Positions 25,567-33,840 of a DNA stretch of 64,000 nt are shown here, one piece after another; within the stretch, counting starts at the first letter, position 1; each line of letters begins with the position of its first letter. The DNA is taken from NCBI RefSeq assembly GCF_900323885.1, contig NZ_OOHJ01000003.1, positions 117,406 through 181,405 of the forward strand. The letters run 5' to 3'. Position numbers and translations under genes: made by a program. This DNA is from [Actinomadura] parvosata subsp. kistnae. GTDB lineage: Bacteria > Actinomycetota > Actinomycetes > Streptosporangiales > Streptosporangiaceae. Under the pieces are notes generated by a model. That model was given only the letters and a program-made list of their open reading frames with translations, was not told where the DNA came from and did no database searches.

Positions 25567-26474
25567 TCCTTGACGCCCCCGATCAGCACGCCCTTGGCGA
25601 AGTGCTTCTGCAGGAACGGGTAGAAGAACAGGATCGGCAGCGTCGCGATCACGATGATCGCGAACTTGACGCCCTGCTCAGGCGGCACCCAGGTGCGGTC
25701 CATCTGCGCCAGAGCGGCCGCGGGGTCGGTCGCGACGAGCTGGCGGACGAGGATCTGCAACGTCCACTTGTCCGGATCGGAGATGTAGAGCAGCGGCGAC
25801 ATGTAGTCGTTCCAGATCGCCACCGCGTAGAACAGCGAGAACGTCGCGATGATCGGCTTCGACAGCGGCAGGACGATCTTGAAGAAGACGCCCATCTCGT
25901 TGCAGCCGTCGATCCTGGCCGCCTCCTCCAGCGCCTGCGGCAGCTCCTGGAAGAAGCTCTTGACGATGATCAGGTAGAACGGGTTGATCGCCAGGGGCAG
26001 GATCAGCGCCCAGTAGCTGTCGAGCAGCCCCAGGTCGCGCACCACCAGGTAGGTCGGGATCATGCCGCCGGTGAAGACCATCGTGAAGATGACCAGGTTC
26101 AGCACCAGCGCGCGGCCCGGCAGGTACCGCTTGGCCAGCGGGTAGGCCATGGTGAAGGTCAGCATGACCTGCACCACCATGCCGACCGCCGTCACGACGA
26201 CGGTCGTCAGCAGGGACCTGATGAAGGTGGGGGTGGCGAAGATGTACTCGTACGCCTCGGTGACGATCTTGTGCGGCCACAGGAAGAACGGCCGGGCGGC
26301 GATCTCGGGCTCGGTGGCGAACGACGCGGCCAGCACGTAGATCAGCGGCAGCACCGTGATCAGCGCCAGGCCGACGAGCGCGACGACGTTGAGCGTGTCG
26401 AAGATGCGACTGCCGACGGAGCTGTTGTTGTTGACCGCGAGCTTCTTGGGCTTGGTCTCAGTCATAGTGGTCAT
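25563..26474 (-). CDS. carbohydrate ABC importer permease (LplC/YtcP-like)
   Basis: A 303-residue inner-membrane protein with six predicted helices, starting in VALVGLALITVLPLIYVLAASF and ending in IIVIATLPILFFYPFLQKHFAKGVLIGGVKE, the classic C-terminus of MalG-type permeases of the LplC branch. The EAA loop for the ATPase contact reads ALEEAARIDGCNEMGVFFKIVLPLSKP near 193-219. ATG 26474 follows GAGGGG; a second ATG three codons in is an alternative. Eleven bases separate it from the partner permease. No ATPase gene lies in the operon, so a shared MsiK-type ATPase is expected. Confidence 0.88.
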   Translation of the reverse strand: MTTMTETKPKKLAVNNNSSVGSRIFDTLNVVALVGLALITVLPLIYVLAASFATEPEIAARPFFLWPHKIVTEAYEYIFATPTFIRSLLTTVVVTAVGMVVQVMLTFTMAYPLAKRYLPGRALVLNLVIFTMVFTGGMIPTYLVVRDLGLLDSYWALILPLAINPFYLIIVKSFFQELPQALEEAARIDGCNEMGVFFKIVLPLSKPIIATFSLFYAVAIWNDYMSPLLYISDPDKWTLQILVRQLVATDPAAALAQMDRTWVPPEQGVKFAIIVIATLPILFFYPFLQKHFAKGVLIGGVKE

Positions 26475-26485
26475 GCCGGGGCCCC

Positions 26486-27463
26486 TCAGAACAGTCCCCG
26501 CTGGCCCATGCGCTTGGCCAGCCAGTTGGAGCCGAAGATCAGGATCACGCCGGCCACGCCCTTGAACAGGCCGACGGCGGTGGAGTAGCTGAAGTTCCCG
26601 TTCTGGACGCCGGCGTAGTAGACGTAGGTGTCGAACACCTCGGCGACCTCGCGGTTCAGTGACGTGGTCATCAGCCAGATCTGCTCGAAGCCGGAGTCGA
26701 GCAGGTTGCCCGAGGCGAGGATGGCCATGACGACGACCGTCGGGCGGATCGCGGGCAGCGTGACGTGCCAGAGCTGCCGGAAGCGGCTGGCGCCGTCCAT
26801 GCGGGCGGCCTCGTACAGGTTGGGGTCCACGCCGGCCAGCGCGGCCAGGTAGATGATGGTGCCCCAGCCCGTCATCTTCCACAGCTGCTGCATGATGACG
26901 ATCTCGCGGAACCACTGCTCCTGCGCCATGTAGTCGATCTTCGTGGTGTCGCCCAGGAGGTCGCGCATCCAGGCCGCGATCACGCCGAAGTCGGCCGCGA
27001 ACAGCACGTACGTCAGCGCCGCGACGATGGTCCACGACAGGAAGTGCGGGATGTAGATGAGCGACTGGATCGAGCGCTTGAGGATGTTGACCCGCAGCTC
27101 GTTCAGCATCAGCGCGACGATGACCGGCGCGGTGAAGACGAACAGGATGTGCAGCGCCGCCAGGATCAGCGTGTTGGCCAGCAGCCGGGTGAAGTCGGGC
27201 CCGGAGAAGAGCTGCTCGAAGTGCTTGAAACCGACCCAGGGGCTGCCCGAGTAGCCGAGGAAGGGCAGGTAGTCCTGGAACGCGATCGTCACGCCGTACA
27301 TCGGCAGGTACTTGAAGATCACGAAGTAGGCGAGGCCCGGCAGGAGCATCAGGTAGAGCCAGCGGTAGCGCAGCACCGCCGTGCCGAGCGGGACCTTGTC
27401 GGCCCGTTTCGGCTTCTTCGCCTTGGGCGCCGCCGTCGGAGGCGTCGCCAGGTCGGTGGCCAC
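26486..27463 (-). CDS. sugar ABC importer permease (LplB/YteP-like)
   Basis: GGAGG stands five bases before GTG 27463. The 325-residue protein opens with a cytoplasmic Ala/Lys-rich lead, then six helices beginning RYRWLYLMLLPGLAYFVIFKYLPMYGVTIAFQDY, the hallmark opening of LplB-type permeases. The EAA loop is NLYEAARMDGASRFRQLWHVTLPAIRP near 212-238. With the adjacent LplC-like subunit it would form the membrane channel for rhamnogalacturonan-derived oligosaccharides, as YteP/YtcP do in B. subtilis. Sixty-one bases separate it from the binding-protein gene, enough for a processing or attenuation site but no hairpin stands out. Confidence 0.88.
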   Translation of the reverse strand: MATDLATPPTAAPKAKKPKRADKVPLGTAVLRYRWLYLMLLPGLAYFVIFKYLPMYGVTIAFQDYLPFLGYSGSPWVGFKHFEQLFSGPDFTRLLANTLILAALHILFVFTAPVIVALMLNELRVNILKRSIQSLIYIPHFLSWTIVAALTYVLFAADFGVIAAWMRDLLGDTTKIDYMAQEQWFREIVIMQQLWKMTGWGTIIYLAALAGVDPNLYEAARMDGASRFRQLWHVTLPAIRPTVVVMAILASGNLLDSGFEQIWLMTTSLNREVAEVFDTYVYYAGVQNGNFSYSTAVGLFKGVAGVILIFGSNWLAKRMGQRGLF

Positions 27464-27524
27464 AGCGGCCTCCTTTCATGCGAGGGGCCCGGGCGGCGCC
27501 GGGCCCCTCACGCGGGGGGTCGTC

Positions 27525-29084
27525 CTACTTGGGGAGCTTGGCGAGCAGGTCGTTGACCTCGGTGATGATCTGCGTGCCGCCGCCGTCGTGCCACTTCTGG
27601 ATCTCGGCCTTCAGGCCCGCCTCGTCGATCGCGCCCGAGAGGAACTTGACCCGCGCGTCACCGATGATCTTGTCGATCTGCGGGCCCTTCTCGATCTGGG
27701 TCGGAGCCACGACGGGCAGCGCGACGTTGTGCACCGCCGTCTTGAGGTCCTCCTCCACCAGCTTCTTCTGCTTCTCGATGATGTCCCGGTAGGGCTGGAA
27801 CGGCGGGATGCGCTGGTAGGCGATGCCGCCGATGTCCATCGTGCCCTTGGTGCTGAGCTGGGTGAACGCGTCGTCCACGTTGTCCTGGACGGTCCTGACG
27901 GCCGGGTCGTCCACGTTGATCAGCGTGGCGGTGTCACCGTTCTCCACCTTGAAGTTGCGGCCCTCGATGCCGTTCTGCAGCAGGACCTGACCCTCCTTGG
28001 TGGCCAGCTTGTCCAGCGTCTTCAGCACGTTGTCCAACTCGGCCTCGGTGCGCACGCTCTGCTTGGAGATGGCCAGGGAGTCGGCGTAGCCGCTGAACGG
28101 GTAGGAGAACTTCTTGCCGTCGGAACGCGCCAGGTTGCCGACCATGGTGACCTTGTCACCGTAGTCCTTGTCGCCGTTCTCCCTGAACAGGTCGAGGAGC
28201 TGACGGGAGCGGATGTTGACGTCGATGATCATGCCGCCGCGACCGTGGAAGAACGGCTCGTTCCACTTGGCGGTGTCGAGGGTGGCGAAGTCGGGGTTGA
28301 CCAGGCCCTCGTCGACCATCTTCTTGAGGAACTTGTTCGCCTCGATGAACTCCGGCGTGTCGAACCCGGGCACGACCTTGCCGTCACGCTCGCCCCAGCC
28401 GTTCGGGGCGCCGAACCAGGTCTCGACCACGTCGTACGGACTGGCGCTGGCGTAGGAGCTGGCCGGCCACTTCGGGATGATGAGGCCGTAGGTGTCCTTC
28501 TTGCCGTTGCCGTCCGGGTCCTTCTCGGTGAAGGCCTTGGCCACCTCGTAGAACTCGTCGATCGTCGTCGGCTCCTTGAGCCCGACCTTCTCCAGCCAGT
28601 CCTTGCGGATGACGATCGCCGAGCGGAGGAGGGGCCGCATCCGGTACAGGCCGTAGATCTTGCCGTTGACGGAGGCGTTGAGCGCCGTGCGCGCGTCCGC
28701 CGGCTTGAGGTTCGGGTACTTGTCCAGCTTGTCGGTCAGGTCCCAGAACGCCCCGGCCTGCGCGGCCTTCACGAACGCCGGCATCTTCGGGTCCACGACC
28801 ACGACCTGCGGGATGCTGTCCGAGGCCAGCGTGACGTTCATCTTCTCGGTGTACTCGGCGTTCGGGACCCAGGTGACCTTGATCTTCTTGCCGAGGAACT
28901 TCTCGATCGCCTGCTGCAGCTCGCCGGTCGGCTCGGGCGCCGTGCCGAACAGCTTCGCCATGAACGTGATCGTGTTCGGGTCGGACTGAGCCGCGTCGCC
29001 GCCACCAGAGCAGGCCGAAGCGGTGAGAGCAGCCGTTAGCGTTAACACACCAGCGAGAAACCGCCGGCGACGGGATGCGCTCAT
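27525..29084 (-). CDS. lipoprotein sugar-binding protein (LplA/YtcQ-like)
   Basis: A lipoprotein signal (RRRRFLAGVLTLTAALTASAC) ends at Cys25; the preceding Arg cluster could also suit Tat export. The 519-residue mature part is in the long LplA class of extracellular solute-binding proteins, with TITFMAKLFG near 37, YGLYRMRPLLRSAIVIRKDWLEKVGLKEPTTIDEFYEVAKAF near 135-175 and DPDGNGKKDTYGL near 180. Its ATG overlaps the stop of the YesL-like gene (ATGA). It delivers the oligosaccharide to the LplB/LplC-like channel encoded next. Confidence 0.9.
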   Translation of the reverse strand: MSASRRRRFLAGVLTLTAALTASACSGGGDAAQSDPNTITFMAKLFGTAPEPTGELQQAIEKFLGKKIKVTWVPNAEYTEKMNVTLASDSIPQVVVVDPKMPAFVKAAQAGAFWDLTDKLDKYPNLKPADARTALNASVNGKIYGLYRMRPLLRSAIVIRKDWLEKVGLKEPTTIDEFYEVAKAFTEKDPDGNGKKDTYGLIIPKWPASSYASASPYDVVETWFGAPNGWGERDGKVVPGFDTPEFIEANKFLKKMVDEGLVNPDFATLDTAKWNEPFFHGRGGMIIDVNIRSRQLLDLFRENGDKDYGDKVTMVGNLARSDGKKFSYPFSGYADSLAISKQSVRTEAELDNVLKTLDKLATKEGQVLLQNGIEGRNFKVENGDTATLINVDDPAVRTVQDNVDDAFTQLSTKGTMDIGGIAYQRIPPFQPYRDIIEKQKKLVEEDLKTAVHNVALPVVAPTQIEKGPQIDKIIGDARVKFLSGAIDEAGLKAEIQKWHDGGGTQIITEVNDLLAKLPK

Positions 29085-29710
29085 GAGTTCCCTTTCGAAA
29101 GCAGGCGCGCCTCGTTCTCCTGGAAGAAGCGCTGGCAGAGCCACGTGTTGAGGTAGATCCACGCGCCGAAGCTGAACAGCGGCGCCAGGAGGGGCAGCGC
29201 CGTGGTGGCGTAGGCGATGGCGGAGAGCGCTAGCAGCAGGATCACGGTCGAGGCCGGACGCAGCAGCGCTAGCTGCGCCGCCTTGGGCCAGTAGGCCCAG
29301 GGCGGCAGGTCGTAGTGCGCGTAGAGCGGCCCTACGTGAGCCCCCACCCCCGCCAGCAGGATGAGCGCCACGAAGCTCGCGATCCGCGGCACCCCGTAGC
29401 CAGGCCCCAGGGCGGAGAAGTAGAGGTAGTTGCCGACCAGCACGACGGCGACGAGCACCGCCGGCAGGACCAGCAACGAGGCCCGGACGAACTCCCGTCG
29501 GTAGACGGTCCAGAATTCGCGCCAAACCTGAAACGTTTCATTCCGGGCATGCCTCCGAGCCAGGGTGTAGGCGGCCACGGTAGCGGGCCCGAGCCCGAGA
29601 ATCACGCCTCCCGCGAGGGTGAACACGAGCCAGACCAGGTTCAGGCGAACCGCCCAGATGACCTCTGAGCAGGCAGCTTGAATCCTGAACGACATGGCGG
29701 GATGGTTCAT
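29081..29710 (-). CDS. YesL-like membrane protein (DUF624)
   Basis: A 209-residue protein with four to five hydrophobic segments: VRLNLVWLVFTLAGGVILGLGPATVAAY, LLVLPAVLVAVVLVGNYLYF, IASFVALILLAGVGAHVG, and VILLLALSAIAYATTALPLL. The sequence GPATVAAYTLARRH followed by FWTVYRREFVRASLL is the DUF624 signature. YesL homologues lead pectin and other LplABC-type importer operons in Firmicutes and Actinobacteria; their exact role is unknown. Here it is the first gene of the importer operon, directly downstream of the LacI-type operator at 29818-29831. Confidence 0.85.
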   Translation of the reverse strand: MNHPAMSFRIQAACSEVIWAVRLNLVWLVFTLAGGVILGLGPATVAAYTLARRHARNETFQVWREFWTVYRREFVRASLLVLPAVLVAVVLVGNYLYFSALGPGYGVPRIASFVALILLAGVGAHVGPLYAHYDLPPWAYWPKAAQLALLRPASTVILLLALSAIAYATTALPLLAPLFSFGAWIYLNTWLCQRFFQENEARLLSKGNS

Positions 29711-29817
29711 CCGGCACCACCTTCTCGTGGCATGTGCACGGATACGGGGGTGGAGTATTGCACCGTGGTTCCTGCCCAGTTACAAGCGAGTGAACGGCGG
29801 TTGGTGCGAAATTAGTG

Positions 29818-29831
29818 TTGAATCGACTCAA
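29818..29831. promoter_or_regulatory. LacI-family operator candidate upstream of the importer operon
   Basis: TTGAATCGACTCAA is a near-perfect palindrome centred on CG, the usual shape of LacI/GalR operators. It lies about 110 bp before the YesL-like start. The same 14-mer with one change is found upstream of the LacI-family gene at 32316-32329 and nowhere else that I noticed. Confidence 0.75.
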
Positions 29832-29833
29832 AG

Positions 29834-30490
29834 TCAATGACGAGATACCCGCAGATTTGCGTACTCTCCGATCAGCGGAGCCATCTGCCGGAACCCGATC
29901 TTGCCTCCTGCCAGGGCAGGACCGCCGATCACCCCCTCATCCCGCCAGCGGAACGAGACCAAATCGTTGATTGAGAACGTCACCACGCCCCCCTTGACGT
30001 CGATCCGCATCGCGTAGGGCCCGTCGGCGTCCATCACCCCCGGCAACGGATCCGGCCCCTGCGCCACCAGGTGGAAGCCGTGACTCTTGCGCAGGTTGCA
30101 CGTGTGCAGGGCCCGCTCCTGGGGCCACATGCGGCGAAAATAGGAGACGTGGTAGGCGTCGATGTCGCCGTGGTGATACTGCTCGTAGGGGCCGCTACGC
30201 GGAGCCAGGGCGGGATCGAACAGATCCTCCCCTGATCGTCCTCGTGCATGGAAGAACATGATCGCCAGCCCCGGCTCCCTGACCGGCCAGAAGTCCCACT
30301 CCACCCGCACGTCCTCCGGAAAGTCCTCCGGACACCAGAGCACGACGTTGGCCGCCTGCCCATCGGACAGCGGCCGCAGACTCTCCAACCTGAGCCTGCC
30401 CTGCGGAAACGACATCACCCCATCCCCCTCCATTCGGAAGGCGACCAGGTCTTGGGGGGTGGCGAGGGGGTTGGTGTAGAGGGTGTCCAT
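29834..30490 (-). CDS. DUF1961 (YesU-like) protein of the pectin locus
   Basis: A 218-residue soluble protein with a beta-jelly-roll pattern: VRVEWDFWPVREPGLAIMFFHARG near 80-103, DIDAYHVSYFRRMWPQERALHTCNLRKSHGFHLVAQG near 131-167 and MRIDVKGGVVTFSINDLVSFRWRD near 180-203. This is the DUF1961 family; B. subtilis YesU in the rhamnogalacturonan operon belongs to it, and a carbohydrate-binding or lyase-like role is suspected. ATG 30490 is preceded by AAAGG. It ends just before the operator, so it is not in the same transcript start as the importer operon; its promoter must lie in the repeat-rich gap upstream. Confidence 0.75.
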   Translation of the reverse strand: MDTLYTNPLATPQDLVAFRMEGDGVMSFPQGRLRLESLRPLSDGQAANVVLWCPEDFPEDVRVEWDFWPVREPGLAIMFFHARGRSGEDLFDPALAPRSGPYEQYHHGDIDAYHVSYFRRMWPQERALHTCNLRKSHGFHLVAQGPDPLPGVMDADGPYAMRIDVKGGVVTFSINDLVSFRWRDEGVIGGPALAGGKIGFRQMAPLIGEYANLRVSRH

Positions 30491-31168
30491 GGGGGCCTTT
30501 CTCGAGCGGTTGGGGGCGGTACGGAACGCGCGACGCGCTAGCGGGCAAGACAAGGGGCTACGCCGCGCAGCCCAGCACCAGGTGCCCTGGGACTGTGTGC
30601 GTGAGCGCCCCGGGACCGTGTGCGTGAGCGCCGCATGCATCAGCGCCGCGCACACCAGCACCGCATGCATCAGCGCCGCGCACACCAGCACCGCGTGCGC
30701 CAGCACCGCGCACGCTGGCACGGCGGAGCCGCGCGCGAAGCCCAGCATCGCGAAGGCGGGCGTCGACCTGCGGCTTCACGCTCTGGCGCGCCGCGTCGGC
30801 GGGACGGTGTGCGACGGGCCCGGCGCACTCGTACGGCGGCAAGCGAGCGTGCGACAAGTGCGGCAAGTACGGCAAGGCGAACGCGCCGAGCCGAGCGTGC
30901 GCAGACGAACGCGCCGAGCCGACGTGCACCGGCGAACGCGCCAAGCCGGCGTGCACCGGCGAGGGCGTGAAGCCGAGCACGCCAAGCCGAACGTGCACAG
31001 GCGAGCGCGCGGAGGCCCGTCGGCGCGGATCCGAGCGCACAAAACTCCCACCGCACGCAGTCCCCCCACCGCGCGCAGCCCCACCACGAGAAACCGAACC
31101 GCGCAAGAAGCCACCGCACAAAACCCACCCCCCAGCAAAGGGGGCAGACCAAAGAAGAAGGGCCAGGT
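30491..31168. repeat. minisatellite-rich gap between DUF1961 and LacI genes
   Basis: No supported gene. It contains tandem 23-bp repeats (30584-30606 and 30607-30629, two mismatches), an exact 30-bp duplication (30631-30660 and 30661-30690) with a degenerate third copy to 30720, and 27-28-bp repeats (30879-30906, 30907-30933, 30934-30960). Open frames on both strands are Ala/Arg/Cys-rich by composition only. It resembles the 12.7-13.7 kb island in style, but not in unit sequence. Confidence 0.85.
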
Positions 31169-32188
31169 TCAGGAGTCGCGTCGCAGGGCGCTGGATTCCC
31201 GGATCACCAGGTCAGGCTGGAAGATGACCTGCCGGTGCCGATGCTGTTCAGGCTCGGCCACCTCCTCCAGCAAGAGCTCGATGGCCGTCCGCCCCAGCAG
31301 TTCCCGAGGCTGCCGTACGGACGACAGGGGCACGGCCGCGGCGGCGGCGAAGTCGATGTCGTCGTACCCGATGATGGCGAGGTCCTCGGGCACGCGCAGC
31401 CCGTGGGAGGCCATGGCTTGTAAGAAGCCGAGTGCCATCATGTCGTTGGCGCAGAAGGCGGCGGTGGGCCGTTCGTCGGGGGGCTGGGCGGCGACGCGTT
31501 CGCCGATGGCGCGGCCTTCGGCGACGGTGAGGGTGGGTGCGCTGCTGGTGAGCAGTTCGACGGCGCCGTCGGCGGCGGCGACGGCGCTGGTGACGCCGGC
31601 GTGCCGGTCGGCGACTTGTTTGATGGACATGGGCCCGCCGACGAACATGATGCGCCGGTGGCCGCGTTCGATGAGGTGGGCGCCGGCGATCTGGCCGCCG
31701 AGCCGGTCGTCGACGGCGACGGAGCATTGGAGGCCGGTGGCGGGGCTGTCGACGAGCACGACGGGGGTGCCGCGGGCGATGAGTTCCTCCACCCAGGGGC
31801 TTTCCGTCTCGACGGGGGTGATCAGTATGCCCATGACGCGCTGCTGTTCGAGCTGGTCGAGGTGGCGGCGCTCGCGGCCGGTGTCGCCGGCGCTGTTGCA
31901 GAGCACCACCATGGAGTCGTGGTCGTCGGCGACGGATTCGGCGCCTTGGGCGACGTCCACGAAGAACGGGTTGGAGACGTCGAGCACGACGAGCCCGACG
32001 GTTCTGCTGCGGCCCACCCGCAGGTGGCGGGCCACCTCGTTGCGGACGAAGCCTAGTTTTTTGATCGCTTCGAAGACGCGTTCGCGTGTGGCGGGGGACA
32101 CGATCTCCGGGCGGTTGAGTACATTGCTCACCGTCCCCACCGAGACGCGCGCCAGCTGCGCGACCTCCTTGATGTTCCTGGTCGCCAT
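31169..32188 (-). CDS. LacI-family transcriptional regulator of the rhamnogalacturonan locus
   Basis: The N-terminal headpiece (NIKEVAQLARVSVGTVSNVLNRPEIVSPATRERVFEAIKKLGF) carries the LacI helix-turn-helix and hinge, and the remaining 280 residues are the periplasmic-binding-like sensor (TVGLVVLDVSNPFFVDVAQG, CANDMMALGFLQAM, IIGYDDIDFAAAA, LSSVRQP). It is 339 residues, the usual size. The shared operator upstream of its own gene and of the importer operon suggests autoregulation and repression of the operon, released by a pectin-derived sugar. This is inferred from location and operator match; the inducer is unknown. Confidence 0.9.
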   Translation of the reverse strand: MATRNIKEVAQLARVSVGTVSNVLNRPEIVSPATRERVFEAIKKLGFVRNEVARHLRVGRSRTVGLVVLDVSNPFFVDVAQGAESVADDHDSMVVLCNSAGDTGRERRHLDQLEQQRVMGILITPVETESPWVEELIARGTPVVLVDSPATGLQCSVAVDDRLGGQIAGAHLIERGHRRIMFVGGPMSIKQVADRHAGVTSAVAAADGAVELLTSSAPTLTVAEGRAIGERVAAQPPDERPTAAFCANDMMALGFLQAMASHGLRVPEDLAIIGYDDIDFAAAAAVPLSSVRQPRELLGRTAIELLLEEVAEPEQHRHRQVIFQPDLVIRESSALRRDS

Positions 32189-32315
32189 CGATCCTCACGA
32201 GGCCGTGCCGCTGAAAGTACGGAAGCCAGACTGATAGAGCGCAGGAACCCCCTGCGTACGACGAACCGCCAACTGCGGTTCACCGCGGCTCATCATAGCG
32301 GCAATCAAGATTGTT

Positions 32316-32329
32316 TTGAATCGTCTCAA
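32316..32329. promoter_or_regulatory. LacI-family operator candidate upstream of the regulator gene
   Basis: TTGAATCGTCTCAA differs by one base from the site at 29818-29831 and lies about 130 bp before the LacI-family ATG at 32188. It also lies only a few bases past the end of the neighbouring TetR gene (32343), so it reads as part of the lacI-type control region. Confidence 0.72.
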
Positions 32330-32342
32330 AGACTCGGGGTGG

Positions 32343-32921
32343 TCACGCTCCGGCAGGTGTGGCGGCGCTGGCCTTCATGCCGTCGAGCATGAGGCGCAGG
32401 TACCGGCCCGGGTCGGCGGCCACCGGGGCGGGGAGCTTGTCGGGGTGACAGGTGAAGACGTTCAGCAGGTGGAGCAGGTCGTCCACGCCGACGTCGGGCC
32501 GCATGGAGCCTTCGGCCTGCGCGCGCCGTACGAGCTCGGCGAGCTGCGCCACCCACTCGTCCCGGATCCGCGCGAACTCGGCCCGCTCCACGATGACCTC
32601 CTCGGGCAGCACGGCCAGCGCGGTGGACAGCGCGGCGCGGCCCGGCGCGGCGGCCCAGGAGACGAAGTCCCAGATGGCGCTCCAGGCGTCGGCGGAGGTG
32701 CGGGAGGCGGTGTCGAGCGCCTGCGCCATCGTGTGGATGTAGTGGTCGCCGACGGCGGCGATCAGCGCGTCGCGGTCGGGGAAGCGGCGGTAGAGCGTGC
32801 CGACGCCGACGCCGGCGCGCTTGGCGATGGCCTCCATGGGGGCGTTGACGCCGCGCTCGGCGACGACTTCCGCCGCCGCCGCGACGATCTTGCCGAGGTT
32901 CCGTCTGGCATCAGCGCGCAC
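32343..32921 (-). CDS. TetR/AcrR-family regulator
   Basis: GTG 32921 with TTGGAG six bases upstream gives 192 residues (VRADARRNLGKIVAAAAEVVAERG...). The helix-turn-helix is APMEAIAKRAGVGVGTLYRRFPDRDALIAAV near 29-59, followed by an all-helical ligand domain. It is transcribed divergently from the NmrA-like oxidoreductase gene and probably represses it; the inverted repeat GGAATC-caa-GATTCC in the shared 88-bp promoter is the likely operator. The ligand is unknown. Confidence 0.85.
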   Translation of the reverse strand: MRADARRNLGKIVAAAAEVVAERGVNAPMEAIAKRAGVGVGTLYRRFPDRDALIAAVGDHYIHTMAQALDTASRTSADAWSAIWDFVSWAAAPGRAALSTALAVLPEEVIVERAEFARIRDEWVAQLAELVRRAQAEGSMRPDVGVDDLLHLLNVFTCHPDKLPAPVAADPGRYLRLMLDGMKASAATPAGA

Positions 32922-32944
32922 GTACGACTCCAAGTGGACGATCC

Positions 32945-32994
32945 GATTCCGCTTAGGATACCGTCCAGGCAACCGGAATCCAAGATTCCACTTA
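32945..32994. promoter_or_regulatory. probable TetR operator in a divergent promoter
   Basis: A perfect inverted repeat GGAATC (32975-32980), three-base spacer, GATTCC (32984-32989). In addition gattccgctta (32945-32955) and gattccactta (32984-32994) are direct repeats. The sites lie between the divergent starts at 32921 and 33010. Confidence 0.55.
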
Positions 32995-33009
32995 TCGGGA
33001 GGGATCCCC

Positions 33010-33828
33010 ATGATCGTGATCACCGGCGCCACCGGGAACATCGGCCGCGCGCTCGCCGCGCGGCTGCACGGCCACGACCCGCTCGCCGTCGTCCGCCGCC
33101 CCGCCGACGACCTCCAGAGCCGGTACGCGATCGCCGACTTCGATCGCCCCGAGACCATCGGCGACCTGCTCTCCCCCGGCGACCGCCTCTTCCTCAACAG
33201 CGGCATCTGGCCCGGCTTCGTGGCCGCGCACCGCGCCGTCATCGACCTCGCCGCCAAGGCCGGGGTCGCGCAGATCGTCGCGGTGTCGGTACGCGGCGCC
33301 GCCCCCGGCCGCCGGCTCGCCATGGGTCTGCACGGCCTGGTCGACGCCCACCTGGAGGAGTCCGGCGTCCCGTACGCGATCCTGCGGCCCAGCGGTTTCA
33401 TGCAGACCCTGCCGCGTGACTTCCGCGACGGCACCATGTACGGCGCGTACGGCTCCGCCGGCGTCAACTACATCGACACCCGCGACATCGCCGACGTGGC
33501 CGCCGCCCTCCTGACCGCCCCGGTCGGGCCGGGACGCGTGTACGAGCTCACCGGCCCGCCGTCCCTGTCGCACGACGGCATCGCCGCCGAGATCGGCAAG
33601 GCCCTGGGCCGCAAGGCCCGGTACGTCAACCTGTCCGTCCCCGAGATGGCCGCCCATCTGGTGCGCCAGGGCATCCCGCAACCGTTCGCGGGCGAGCTGG
33701 CCGCCCTCCAGGCGGAGACCGGCGACGGGAGCTGGGAGGCGACCACGACGGTGGTGGCGGAGCTGACCGGCCACGCGCCCCGCTCCTGGCAGGAGTTCCT
33801 GACCGACCACCGGCACCTGTTCGCATGA
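33010..33828 (+). CDS. NmrA-like NAD(P)-binding oxidoreductase
   Basis: Rossmann start MIVITGATGNIGRALAARL with the GxxGxxG dinucleotide loop at 6-12. The active-site Tyr/Lys pair of classical SDRs is absent, and the layout (VSVRGAAPGRRLAMGLHGLVDAHLEESGVPYAILRPSGFMQ near 96-140; NYIDTRDIADVAAALL near 155) is that of the atypical NmrA/QorB-like group, which reduce quinones or sense NADP. A strong GGGAGGG site precedes the ATG. It is divergent from, and probably controlled by, the adjacent TetR gene, suggesting an inducible detoxification role. Confidence 0.82.
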   Translation: MIVITGATGNIGRALAARLHGHDPLAVVRRPADDLQSRYAIADFDRPETIGDLLSPGDRLFLNSGIWPGFVAAHRAVIDLAAKAGVAQIVAVSVRGAAPGRRLAMGLHGLVDAHLEESGVPYAILRPSGFMQTLPRDFRDGTMYGAYGSAGVNYIDTRDIADVAAALLTAPVGPGRVYELTGPPSLSHDGIAAEIGKALGRKARYVNLSVPEMAAHLVRQGIPQPFAGELAALQAETGDGSWEATTTVVAELTGHAPRSWQEFLTDHRHLFA

Positions 33829-33840
33829 ACGCGGAACGGC

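Noticed and set aside
30558..31152. Cys/Ala/Arg-rich frames on both strands, possibly a repeat peptide
   Set aside because: Composition follows from the minisatellites; frames exist in several phases and none has a ribosome site.
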